Shown here: positions 6,205 through 14,653 of the stretch, piece by piece
How the letters are laid out: each line of letters opens with the position of its first letter
Position numbering within the stretch: the first letter of the stretch is position 1
Assembly: GCA_947631855.1 (NCBI GenBank)
Contig: CANRMX010000009.1
Span: 1 to 52,153 of the forward strand
Source: an uncultured Clostridia bacterium
GTDB lineage: Bacteria > Bacillota > Clostridia > Oscillospirales > Acutalibacteraceae
Reading direction: 5' to 3'
DNA length: 52,153 bases
Notes under the pieces: model-generated
What the model was told of the DNA's origin: nothing
The model's input: the letters and a program-made list of their open reading frames with translations, nothing else
Databases searched by the model: none
Program-made: the position numbers and the translations under genes

Positions 6205-7800
6205 ATGGAGAGCAAGCTGTGCATGAATTGTTTTACAGAGCTCCACGCCGGAGACGGCGGGATCTGCCCTGCCTGCGGCTGGGACAACGGGAAACCGCAG
6301 CTTCCTGCGGGCCTCCGATACGGCACGGTTTTGTCTTCCCACTACAGCATCGGCCGGGCAAAGGCCATGAACGGCGAGGGGATCACCTACGCCGCGCTGG
6401 ACCAGACCACCCGCCGGGCGGTGGAGATCCGGGAATTTTTTCCCACGACCCTTGCGGAGCGCGTTGCCGGAGAACAGAGCGTGCAGCCCCTGCCGGGGCA
6501 TGAATCCGCCTATGCCCGGCTGCTGGACGATTTCCTTGCCCTGTCCAAAGGGGTGAGCCGTCTGCGGGAGCTGACGGTGGTCACCACGGTACTGGATATT
6601 TTCACCGAGAACAACACAGCCTATTCCGTGTATGAATACGTGCCCGCCACGAGTCTGCGCAAATTGATCGATCATTCCGGCCCCCTCAGCTGGAACGCGG
6701 TCAATCGGATGTTTATGCCGATCCTCACCGCCCTGGGGTTGATCAACTCTCTGGGGATCGCCCACCTGGGCGTCAGCCCCGAGACCCTGCGGGTCACCAA
6801 GGACAACACCCTGCTGATCACGGGCTTTTCCATCCGCAGCGCCCGGCAGGCGGGCTATGAGATCGGGGAGGAGCTGTTCCCGGGCTTTGCGGCCGTGGAG
6901 CAGTACGACCGGCGGACGGTGTGCGGCGAGGCCAGCGACGTCTACGCCCTGGCGGCCTGCATGGTCTATGCCATGACCGGCCACGCCCCGGATCCCGCTC
7001 CCGACCGGCTGCGGGATCAGCGGCTGATGATCTCCAAAGAGGTGCTGCGCTCCCTGCCGCCCTATGTGGTGACGGCCATCGCCAACGCCCTGCAGGTGCG
7101 GGCGGAGGATCGCACCGCCAGCTTCGAGCGCTTCAAGACCGAGCTTTCCAGCGCGCCCACCATCGTCAACGAGGTGGATCAGACCCACGCCATCCGCCGT
7201 ATCCCCATCGACATGGAGATCGGCCGCCGGGGCCTGCCGCCCATGGCCTGGCTGATCGGCTCCCTGGCGATCACCCTGGTGGCGCTGTTCATCGTGGCCT
7301 CGGTGTGGATGGGCGAGCGGGGGATGTCCTTCGGCGATTTGAAGCACCTCTTCGACCGGGAGACCGTTTCCGCCCAGGAACTGGAAACCCCCTATCTCAT
7401 CAATCAGGAGTACGCCGCCTGGGAGGAGCGCATCGCCCAGGGGGATTACCACTTCACCCTGCGGGTCTCCGATCGCATCTTCAACGACACGGTGCAGGAG
7501 GGGCACATCATCAGCCAGAGCCCGCTGGCGGGAGAGCCGCTGGAATCCGGCGGGGAGATCGTGGTCACGGTGAGCCGCGGCAGCGCCACCCGCACCCTGC
7601 CCGCCGTGCAGGGGATGAGCTATGAGACGCTGGAGGGCATCCTTCGGGCCGACGGTTTCGTGCCCAGCCGGGTGGAGCAGGCCAGCGACGGCGTGGAGGC
7701 CGGGTATGTGGTGGGCTATGAGGGCCACAGCGAAGGGGACGCGCTGGAATACGGCGCGGCGGTGACGGTGATCGTCAGCACCGGACCAGCGGCGGAATAA
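6205..7800 (+). CDS. Zinc-ribbon pseudokinase with TM helix and PASTA domains
   Basis: The 531-aa protein has an N-terminal zinc ribbon (Cys6, Cys9, Cys22, Cys25), a Ser/Thr-kinase-like domain (about 38-310), one transmembrane helix (about 347-368) and two extracellular PASTA-like repeats (about 395-530). This is the layout of PrkC/PknB-type receptors that sense cell-wall muropeptides. The catalytic residues are gone: the VAIK lysine position reads VEIREFF, the HRD loop reads HLGVSPETL and the DFG position reads ITGF. It is therefore probably a pseudokinase acting as a sensor or scaffold for cell-wall control. ATG 6205 was chosen for spacing from AAGGAGATGG; ATG 6193 is an alternative. It is monocistronic with its own promoter and terminator. 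Confidence 0.85.
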   Translation: MESKLCMNCFTELHAGDGGICPACGWDNGKPQLPAGLRYGTVLSSHYSIGRAKAMNGEGITYAALDQTTRRAVEIREFFPTTLAERVAGEQSVQPLPGHESAYARLLDDFLALSKGVSRLRELTVVTTVLDIFTENNTAYSVYEYVPATSLRKLIDHSGPLSWNAVNRMFMPILTALGLINSLGIAHLGVSPETLRVTKDNTLLITGFSIRSARQAGYEIGEELFPGFAAVEQYDRRTVCGEASDVYALAACMVYAMTGHAPDPAPDRLRDQRLMISKEVLRSLPPYVVTAIANALQVRAEDRTASFERFKTELSSAPTIVNEVDQTHAIRRIPIDMEIGRRGLPPMAWLIGSLAITLVALFIVASVWMGERGMSFGDLKHLFDRETVSAQELETPYLINQEYAAWEERIAQGDYHFTLRVSDRIFNDTVQEGHIISQSPLAGEPLESGGEIVVTVSRGSATRTLPAVQGMSYETLEGILRADGFVPSRVEQASDGVEAGYVVGYEGHSEGDALEYGAAVTVIVSTGPAAE

Positions 7801-7828
7801 GCGCAATTTATATTTATATAGAAAGAAT

Positions 7829-7856
7829 GCCCGGTCTCTGCGGAGGCCGGGTTTTT
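7829..7856 (+). terminator. Terminator of the pseudokinase gene
   Basis: CCCGG...CCGGG with an extended CT/AG stem (7830-7851) is followed by TTTTT. Confidence 0.75.
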
Positions 7857-8011
7857 GCAAGGCAAAATGGCGAGCGGATTGGCGGCAGGTATAGAGCGTG
7901 AAGATTTTTGGGGAACCCCCTGCCAGCCTTTTTGAAAAAGAGGCTAAAAGCTTTTGCCAGCAAAAGGTGAGCGAAAAACTTTACGTTTGCTTCCCGACCT
8001 GCCATTTTTGC

Positions 8012-9520
8012 CTATCGGCCGGGACGCTGGGCCAGCGGGTTGCCGCCAGTCCCGGTGAGGAGCGCCACAAACAGTGCCCCGGAAAGCACGGCGTGGAGCA
8101 GGGCTTCCGTCAGTGCGCCGGAGAAGGAGAGCCCTCCCAGCAGGAGCCTGCCCAGCAGTACGGCCGCGCCGCCGCAGAGGAGCGGGAGCAGCACGTGCCG
8201 GGGCAGGGACAGCCGGACTTCCGTCACCTTGAGCAGGCGGTGGAGGCTCAGGGCGGCGTTGAAGATGGTGCTGAAAAACAGGATGCCCACGTAGCTTTCC
8301 ATGCCGAAAAACCGCAGCAGGCACAGCACCAGCACCACCCGGATGAAGGAATCGGAGAAATTGTACTTCATGGAGTTGAACTGTTCGTCCATGCCCTTGA
8401 GCAGGCTGTCCACCACCACGTCCAGATAGATCAGCGGCACGATGGGGGCCAGCACCCGCAGGTATTCTCCGGCGGCCTCGCTGCGATAGAACGCCCGGCC
8501 CCACAGGCCGCCGCAGACCGTGAACACCGCCGCGAAGAAGATGCCGAAGGCCAGCGCCGCGGACAGGGCCAGTGTGGTGATGTGGGCCACCGCCTTTTTG
8601 TGGCCCAGCTCCCGCTCCCGGGAGATCTTGGGGATCAACAGGGAGGCGAAGGAGGCCAGCAGGGAGGAGGGGAAAAACAGCATGGGCATGGCCATCCCCT
8701 GCAGCAGGCCGTATTGGGAGAGGGAGGCGGAAGGATCCAGGCCGTATTTCCGCAGCTCTCGGGGGATCAGCAGATTTTCGCCGGTATTGAGCAGGCTCCT
8801 GGCGGCGGAGCTGAGGGTGCAGGGCAGGGCGATATGGGAGAGCCCTTTGAGCACCCCGGAACCCTTCTCCTTGCCCGGGGCGTTGCGAGTTAAGCTCCGG
8901 CGATAGGCGCACCACCCCGCCAGAAAGGAGGCGGCTTCTCCCAAGGTGGAGGCGGCCATGGCGGCCAGACAGGCGGCCTCGATGCTGCGGGGAGCGAATC
9001 GCCAAAAGAAAAACACCGTGGCTCCCACGGTCAGCAGCTGTTCCAGGGCATCGGCGGCGGCGGTGGAGATCGACTCGTCCACCGCCAGAAAGTAGCCCTT
9101 CATGCAGGTGCACAGGGACATAAACGGCAGCCCCAGCCCCAGGATACGCAGGCAGGGCGCGGCGGCAGCGTCGCTGAGGAAAATCTTTGCGGCGGGCTCG
9201 GCCAGCAAAAAGAGCAGGCAGGCGATGGATACGCTCACAGAGAGGCAGAAGGCAAAGCACCGGGACACGGTGGAGCGGATCACCTGCCGGCGCCCGGCGG
9301 CGATGGCGGCGGTGACCATCCGGGTGACGGCCAGACTGATGCCCGAGGTGGAGAGCGTCACCGTGAGCATGAAGATGGAGAAGATCAATTGATAGAGCCC
9401 CATGCCCTGAGCCCCGATCCGCTGGGAGAGATAGGACCGGTAGCCCATATTCAGCACCCGGAGCGCAAGGGACACCAGGGTGAGGATGGTGCCCTGCACG
9501 AAAAATTTCTTCTTTGTCAT
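8012..9520 (-). CDS. SpoVB/MurJ-like polysaccharide flippase (MVF/MATE superfamily)
   Basis: The 502-aa integral membrane protein has about 12-14 hydrophobic segments. It begins MTKKKFFVQGTILTLVSLALRVLNMGYRSYLSQRIGAQGMGLYQL, the signature of the SpoVB/polysaccharide biosynthesis (PST) branch. Such proteins flip lipid-linked sugars for sporulation cortex, peptidoglycan or capsule synthesis. The start at 9520 (complement) has GAGG upstream. It is convergent with the pseudokinase gene, which also concerns the cell envelope, and divergent from prmA. The substrate is unknown; SpoVB or Stage V-like is the closest named role. Confidence 0.85.
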   Translation of the reverse strand: MTKKKFFVQGTILTLVSLALRVLNMGYRSYLSQRIGAQGMGLYQLIFSIFMLTVTLSTSGISLAVTRMVTAAIAAGRRQVIRSTVSRCFAFCLSVSVSIACLLFLLAEPAAKIFLSDAAAAPCLRILGLGLPFMSLCTCMKGYFLAVDESISTAAADALEQLLTVGATVFFFWRFAPRSIEAACLAAMAASTLGEAASFLAGWCAYRRSLTRNAPGKEKGSGVLKGLSHIALPCTLSSAARSLLNTGENLLIPRELRKYGLDPSASLSQYGLLQGMAMPMLFFPSSLLASFASLLIPKISRERELGHKKAVAHITTLALSAALAFGIFFAAVFTVCGGLWGRAFYRSEAAGEYLRVLAPIVPLIYLDVVVDSLLKGMDEQFNSMKYNFSDSFIRVVLVLCLLRFFGMESYVGILFFSTIFNAALSLHRLLKVTEVRLSLPRHVLLPLLCGGAAVLLGRLLLGGLSFSGALTEALLHAVLSGALFVALLTGTGGNPLAQRPGR

Positions 9521-9549
9521 AGGCCGCCTCGTGGGGTGGGGATTTCGGC

Positions 9550-9578
9550 TTGCAAAGGCCGGTGGATTGTGGTAGTAT
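9550..9578 (+). promoter_or_regulatory. prmA promoter
   Basis: TTGCAA (9550-9555) and TAGTAT (9573-9578), spacer 17 bases, 33 bases upstream of the prmA start. Confidence 0.55.
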
Positions 9579-9611
9579 GAGACAATCAGCATGGAACAGG
9601 AGAATCGCCTT

Positions 9612-10538
9612 ATGAACGAGAGCTGGACCGAGATCAGGGTGGAAGTGCCCGTGGAATTCGTGGACCGGGCGGGAGACATCGCCCACATGACCGTGCCCTA
9701 TGGCATCTATATTGAAGATTATTCCGATTTAGAAGCGGGCGCCCGGGAAATCGCCCACATCGACCTGATCGACGAGGCGCTGCTGCAAAAAGACCGCAGC
9801 AAGGCCATCGTGCATATCTATATCGAGGCCGGGGAGAATCCCATGGAGGCGGTGGCGTTCCTCACCCAGCGCTATCAGGCGGAGGGGATCCCCTTCTCCA
9901 TCGCCACCGAAGCGTGCCGGGAGGAGGACTGGATCAACAACTGGAAGCGGTATTTCAAGCCCATCCCGGTGGGGGAGAAGCTGCTGATCCGCCCCCTTTG
10001 GGAGGACGCCCCCGACGCCTGCGGCCGCACGGTGCTGCATCTGGAGCCGGGACTGGCCTTCGGCACCGGGAGCCATGAGACCACCCGGCTCTGTCTGGAG
10101 CTGCTGGAAAAGTATATTCGGCCGGGCGGAGCATTTCTGGACGTGGGCTGCGGCAGCGGGATCCTTTCGGTGGCGGCGCTGCTGCTGGGGGCAGAATCCG
10201 CCGTGGGGGTGGATATCGACCCGCTGGCGGTGAAGACCGCCCGGGAGAACGCCGCCCAAAACGGGGTGGCGGATCGCTTCACCGGCATCTGCGGCAACCT
10301 GGCGGATGCGGTCACCGGGACGTACCCGGTGGCGGCGGCCAATATCGTGGCGGATGCGATCATCGCCCTATCCAAAGACGCCCGGCGGTTTTTGACCGCG
10401 GACAGCGTGTACATCGTCAGCGGGATCATCGACGCCCGGGAGCCGGACGTGCAGGCGGCTCTTGCGGGAGATTTTGAAATTCTGGAGCGCCGGGAGGACC
10501 GGGGCTGGGTGGCCATGGCCCTGCGGCTGCGGATATGA
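9612..10538 (+). CDS. prmA: Ribosomal protein L11 methyltransferase
   Basis: The 308-aa protein is an S-adenosylmethionine-dependent methyltransferase that trimethylates ribosomal protein L11. It has the family N-terminal substrate-recognition domain, the linker EPGLAFGTGSHETTRLCLELLE diagnostic for PrmA, motif I LDVGCGSGILSVAA (about 176), GVDIDPLAVKTARENA, and AANIVADAII in motif IV. ATG 9612 has AGGAG nine bases upstream; ATG 9591 would add seven residues without a better RBS. It overlaps or abuts the following double GNAT gene and is probably co-transcribed with it. Confidence 0.93.
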   Translation: MNESWTEIRVEVPVEFVDRAGDIAHMTVPYGIYIEDYSDLEAGAREIAHIDLIDEALLQKDRSKAIVHIYIEAGENPMEAVAFLTQRYQAEGIPFSIATEACREEDWINNWKRYFKPIPVGEKLLIRPLWEDAPDACGRTVLHLEPGLAFGTGSHETTRLCLELLEKYIRPGGAFLDVGCGSGILSVAALLLGAESAVGVDIDPLAVKTARENAAQNGVADRFTGICGNLADAVTGTYPVAAANIVADAIIALSKDARRFLTADSVYIVSGIIDAREPDVQAALAGDFEILERREDRGWVAMALRLRI

Positions 10539-10555
10539 GATACAGGAGGAAGAAG

Positions 10556-11644
10556 ATGGCGGAAGCCTCCTTGGAGAAGTACAAGAATGTGCGGATCGGG
10601 ACGCCCCGGCTGCTGCTGCGGCCCCTGACGGCGGAGGACGCCCCGGATATGTTCGCCTACGCCCAGGACCCGGATGTGGGCCCCATGGCGGGCTGGTCGC
10701 CGCACCAGAGCGTGGAGGAGAGCCGCAGGCTGATCCAGGTGTTCCGGGAGACCCGCAGCGGCGTCTGTCTGGGCATCGAGGAAAAGGAAAGCGGGAAGAT
10801 CATCGGGACCATCTCCCTGGCGGTGGACGCCCACCGGCCAAGGGTGCCCGGGGTGGTGGTGATGGGCTATGCCCTGTCCAAGGCCCATTGGGGCCGGGGC
10901 CTGATGCCCGAGGCCGCCCGGGCCATGCTGGATTTCGGCTTCTGCCAGTGGAAGCTCAGTGCCGTGGTCATCACCCACTACCCGGAAAACCACCGCTCCC
11001 GGCGGGTGATCGAAAAGACCGGCTTCCGGTTTGACGGGATCATGCGGGCCTATGCGGTGCGGTACAACGGGGCGGTCACCGATCTGTGGAGCTATTCCAT
11101 TACCGCCGCCGAGTACTACGCCCTGCGGGCCAAGGAGCAGGGCTACTGCTTGCGGCTGCCGGAGGAGATCGACCCGGCGCTGCGGGCGGAATACCGCCGG
11201 GAGTGGGGGAGAGAGCCCATGACGCCCTACGCCATGGGGCTGCAGGGCCTCAGCGAAGCCGCCTGGCTGGACAAGACCATCGCCAACCGGACACGGCCCG
11301 CACCCGGCCGGGTACCCAGCACCCTGTACCTCTTTGTGGATCATACCGGGCGGCCGCTGGGCGCGCTGGCCCTGCGGGAGCACTTGAACGGCGCGCTGCT
11401 GCTCACCGGCGGGCACATCGGCTATGGGCTGCGGCCCACCGCCCGGGGCAGGGGATTGGCCCCCTTCCTGCTGGGGCTGGGGCTGGAGAAGGCCCGGGAG
11501 CTGGGCATCCAACGGGCGCTGGTGACCTGCGACGACGGCAATCTTCCCTCGGCCCGCACCATCCGGGACTGCGGCGGCGTGCTGGAGAATCTGGTGGAGG
11601 ACGAGGACGGCGAGCTGGTGCGCCGCTACTGGGTGAACCTCTGA
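10556..11644 (+). CDS. Tandem GNAT acetyltransferase (two domains)
   Basis: This 362-aa protein contains two GNAT domains. The first (about 10-175) is RimJ/RimL-like: LLLRPLTAEDAPDMFAYAQDPDV, then YALSKAHWGRGLMPEAARAMLDFGF and ENHRSRRVIEKTGF. The second (about 195-362) is of the kind seen in stand-alone acetyltransferases: GYGLRPTARGRGLAPFLLGLGLEKA and DDGNLPSARTIRDCGG. The start at 10556 has AGGAGG six bases upstream. It sits directly behind prmA, so ribosomal or N-terminal acetylation is possible for the first domain, but the substrate is not known. The two domains suggest either a gene fusion or intramolecular regulation. Confidence 0.88.
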   Translation: MAEASLEKYKNVRIGTPRLLLRPLTAEDAPDMFAYAQDPDVGPMAGWSPHQSVEESRRLIQVFRETRSGVCLGIEEKESGKIIGTISLAVDAHRPRVPGVVVMGYALSKAHWGRGLMPEAARAMLDFGFCQWKLSAVVITHYPENHRSRRVIEKTGFRFDGIMRAYAVRYNGAVTDLWSYSITAAEYYALRAKEQGYCLRLPEEIDPALRAEYRREWGREPMTPYAMGLQGLSEAAWLDKTIANRTRPAPGRVPSTLYLFVDHTGRPLGALALREHLNGALLLTGGHIGYGLRPTARGRGLAPFLLGLGLEKARELGIQRALVTCDDGNLPSARTIRDCGGVLENLVEDEDGELVRRYWVNL

Positions 11645-11655
11645 GAGCCCGGGGC

Positions 11656-11675
11656 TATATATATATATATATATA
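11656..11675. repeat. (TA)10 dinucleotide repeat
   Basis: Ten uninterrupted TA repeats follow the double GNAT stop codon. A shorter, related TATATT-type stretch (TTATATTTATATAGAAAG) occurs after the pseudokinase gene at 7807, ending in the same AGAAAG. Such tracts are prone to slippage and melt easily. Confidence 0.7.
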
Positions 11676-12050
11676 GAAAGGCGTTTTGCAGGATTGCTCC
11701 GGGCGGCAGGCACGGTGTGTTCTGCACAGAGTATACAGAAAAGTGGCACTATATGAGTGAAAACCCTCTATATGTGAATAATCATGCAAAAACGTGCAAG
11801 GTGTATGCAAAGGGCGGCTTTCCGGGGCGGTGAAAGGGCCATGCAATTTTGAAAATCAAAAATGCAAAGTGCCTTTCGGGCGCAAAGGGGAAAAAGCGGC
11901 GTAAACTCTGCTTTCGCGTGGGGCGGCGGAATCTCGAAAAAGTTACAATTTGAAATTTTTTCGAAACCGTTTTGCAAAACTTCGGCGCGGTTTTATGTGA
12001 TTTTACCGGAAATCTCGGAAAAAGTGCGCAATCTTTTTCATTTTCACCAA
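11676..12050. other. Intergenic region without identified gene
   Basis: This AT-shifted stretch contains several short antisense frames but no RBS-supported ORF and no RNA family I recognise. It ends in the oppA-type promoter. Confidence 0.5.
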
Positions 12051-12079
12051 TTGAAATGGCGCGGGAAAAGATGTATAAT
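12051..12079 (+). promoter_or_regulatory. Promoter of the peptide transporter operon
   Basis: TTGAAA (12051-12056) and a perfect TATAAT (12074-12079) are 17 bases apart, giving a 5' leader of roughly 140 nt before the first gene. Confidence 0.75.
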
Positions 12080-12140
12080 TCAGACAATCACTACCGAGGG
12101 GGACACTATATCTTGAAACCCACGGGGGTACTTCCACCAA

Positions 12141-12206
12141 ATTTAACCGTCGAGTCCCGACACGGCGACCGGCTCATTCGTCGGGGAAGGGCCCGGATGG
12201 TTAAAT
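12141..12206 (+). promoter_or_regulatory. Structured 5' leader of the transporter operon
   Basis: ATTTAACC (12141-12148) is the exact complement of GGTTAAAT (12199-12206). Inside it, TCCCGAC (12155-12161) pairs with GTCGGGG (12180-12186). The nested two-stem structure ends just before the RBS AAGGAGG of the lipoprotein gene. It could control translation or mRNA stability. It does not match a riboswitch class I can name. Confidence 0.4.
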
Positions 12207-12229
12207 AAATTATGAAGGAGGAAACAAAG

Positions 12230-14476
12230 ATGAAGAAGTTCTTAAGCCTGCTTCTGGCTGCGGTTCTGCTCTGCTCTCTGGTCGCCTGCGGCGGCGGAAA
12301 CAACAGCAGCACGCCCAACAGCCAGCCCACAAGCAGCACGGGCAGCGACGTTTCCGGTACCGGCGACGGCGAAGAGCCCGAGGCCTACCAGCCTCTGGAG
12401 ATCCCGGAGGAGCTGCTGGAAGACCCGGTGGCCAACTGGGATGAGATCTCCAGCCTGGTAGCCGACTACACCATGTCCGATTTCAACGAGGCCTATGCGG
12501 ACGCCAAGGCTGAGACCGACGTGGATGTGCGCCTGGTCAAGATGGCCGTTGCCGAGGCCAAGCTGCTGGAGAGCGGCGTTATGGCGATCGGCTCCAACGG
12601 CGGCGTCAACTACGCCATCAACCATCAGGCTCCGCACACCGTGCCCAGCGTGATGTGGGGCGGCGACATCTACAAGTATCAGACCGCTCTGATCGTGAAG
12701 GGCGACCCGATCGCTGCTGAGGATTATCTGCACATCCGTGAGATGTGGAACGACGCCAACACCGCCGGCACCGACGCGGCCACCTATCTGGCCGACGTGG
12801 AGAGTTACCTCACCGGCCAGGGCTACACCCTCAGCGACACCTATAACACCACCTTCTCCACGACTTATGTCACGTGGGATCCGCTGGCCGACAGCCATGC
12901 CGAGTCCACTGTTCAGCGTGCCTTTGGCAGCATGAGCATGGTCCAGTACGACGTGATGAACGTGGCCCAGCCCGCTCTGGCTGAGAGCTGGAATATCTCC
13001 GACGACGGCCTGACCTACACCTTCCACCTCCGCGACGACATCAAGTGGGTGGACCAGCAGGGCCGTGAGGTCGCTCCCCTGGTGGCCGATGACTTTGTGG
13101 CCGGCATGCAGCACGTCTGCGACGCTGGCGGCGGCCTGGAGGATCTGCTCCGCGGCATCATCGTGGGCATCGACGATTACATCGACGGCGTTACCGATGA
13201 CTTCAGCACCGTGGGCATCAAGGCTGTTGACGAGCACACTGTGGAATACACGCTGCAGACTGCTACGCCTTACTTCATGACCGAGTTCACTTACAGCCAT
13301 CTGGCTCCTCTGTGCCGTTCCTGGTACGAGAGCATGGGCGGCAAGTTCGGCGCTGACTTCGACTCCGCCGCTGAGGATTACCGCTTCGGCACCGGCCCCG
13401 ACACCGTTGTGTTCTGCGGCCCCTATCTGCCCACCAACATCACTGAGAAGGCTCAGATGACTTGGGAAGCCAACCCCTCTTACTACGATGCTGAGAACGT
13501 GCGCATCAAGACCATCAACTACTGGTACAATGACGGTTCCGACGTTGTCAAGACCTTTGAGGATCTGAAGAACGACAAGCTCACCGGTCTTGGCCTGAAC
13601 GCCAGCACCCTGGAGATCGCGCAGAACGAAGATTACGCCGACGGCAAGACCTGGTTTGACCAGTTCGCCTATGTCACCGAGTCCGGCTCCGGCACCTTCC
13701 TGGGCAGCTTCAACCTGTATCGTCAGGCTTATGCCAACTACAACGACGAGACCGCTGTTGTTTCTCCCAAGAGCGATGAGGACAAGGATCGCACCCGCGC
13801 CGCCCTGCTGGACCAGAACTTCCGTCTGGCCCTGCTCCATGGCTGGGATCGTGCTTCCTGGCGTACTCAGTCCACCGGCAACGAGGAACTGGCCAAGCTG
13901 AGCATCCGCAACACCTTTGTGCCCGGCAACTTCTCCTCTCTGACCAAGGACGTGACCTTTGACATCAACGGCACCGAGACCACCTTCCCCACCGGCACCT
14001 GGTACGGCGAGATCGTGCAGGCGCAGCTGGAGGCCGACGGTTCCAAGATGAACGTTTGGGACGACGAGACCAAGACCACCGATACCTTTGACGGCTACTA
14101 CAATGTAGAGGCTGCCAAGGAGTACTTCGAGGCTGCGAAGTCCGACCTGGCTCAGCAGGGGATCGAGATCTCCGCTGAGAACCCGATCTACATCGACCTG
14201 CCCTACACCGACTACACCACCGCTGGCCAGAACGTGGCCAACGCCTGGAAGCAGAACATTGAAGAAGTGTTCGACGGCGAGGTCATCATGAACCTGGTGC
14301 CCACCGGCAACTCCGACAATGGCGGCAACGTGCAGTTCTATGCTGAGATGGGTTATGAGATGAACTACGACTGGTACTTCAGCTCCGGTTGGAATCCGGA
14401 CTACGGCGACGCTTCCAGCTATCTGGATACCATTGTGCCCGGCGGCTACATGGTTAAGATCCTGGGTATCTACTAA
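12230..14476 (+). CDS. Oligopeptide ABC transporter substrate-binding lipoprotein (OppA-like, enlarged)
   Basis: The 748-aa protein has a lipoprotein signal (MKKFLSLLLAAVLLCSLVAC, lipobox Cys20) and a Ser/Thr/Asn-rich linker, then an SBP_bac_5-type fold with LAESWNISDDGLTYTFHLRDDIKW and later FRLALLHGWDR. It is about 200 residues longer than usual OppA. An extra acidic segment lies at roughly 45-185, before the canonical 'NPYD...' type region. It would capture peptides outside the membrane and hand them to the permeases encoded next. ATG 12230 follows AAGGAGGAAACAAAG; ATG 12212 lies within that RBS and is less likely. Codon use is highly biased, consistent with high expression. Confidence 0.9.
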   Translation: MKKFLSLLLAAVLLCSLVACGGGNNSSTPNSQPTSSTGSDVSGTGDGEEPEAYQPLEIPEELLEDPVANWDEISSLVADYTMSDFNEAYADAKAETDVDVRLVKMAVAEAKLLESGVMAIGSNGGVNYAINHQAPHTVPSVMWGGDIYKYQTALIVKGDPIAAEDYLHIREMWNDANTAGTDAATYLADVESYLTGQGYTLSDTYNTTFSTTYVTWDPLADSHAESTVQRAFGSMSMVQYDVMNVAQPALAESWNISDDGLTYTFHLRDDIKWVDQQGREVAPLVADDFVAGMQHVCDAGGGLEDLLRGIIVGIDDYIDGVTDDFSTVGIKAVDEHTVEYTLQTATPYFMTEFTYSHLAPLCRSWYESMGGKFGADFDSAAEDYRFGTGPDTVVFCGPYLPTNITEKAQMTWEANPSYYDAENVRIKTINYWYNDGSDVVKTFEDLKNDKLTGLGLNASTLEIAQNEDYADGKTWFDQFAYVTESGSGTFLGSFNLYRQAYANYNDETAVVSPKSDEDKDRTRAALLDQNFRLALLHGWDRASWRTQSTGNEELAKLSIRNTFVPGNFSSLTKDVTFDINGTETTFPTGTWYGEIVQAQLEADGSKMNVWDDETKTTDTFDGYYNVEAAKEYFEAAKSDLAQQGIEISAENPIYIDLPYTDYTTAGQNVANAWKQNIEEVFDGEVIMNLVPTGNSDNGGNVQFYAEMGYEMNYDWYFSSGWNPDYGDASSYLDTIVPGGYMVKILGIY

Positions 14477-14521
14477 TCTTATTGAGCCAAAACCTTAAAC
14501 TTTATGTAATATGAGCTAATG

Positions 14522-14555
14522 TTGCGGGAGGGTGAGGGTTTTCACTCTCCCGCGC
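14522..14555 (+). terminator. Intercistronic hairpin after oppA-like gene
   Basis: GCGGGAGGGTGA pairs with TCACTCTCCCGC around a short loop. There is no T tract, so it is more likely a 3'-end stabiliser or partial terminator that makes the binding protein more abundant than the permeases. Confidence 0.6.
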
Positions 14556-14653
14556 ATTCATATTAAAAGCGCCACGCGCCCGTGCCCGGCGCAGGCCGGG
14601 GCGGACAGAAGAAATCCTTGTCTGTACTAAATAAATAAGCGAGTGGATGATTT

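Noticed and set aside
11656-11675. (TA)10 tract as a replication origin or unwinding element
   Set aside because: No DnaA boxes, rep gene or iterons are nearby.
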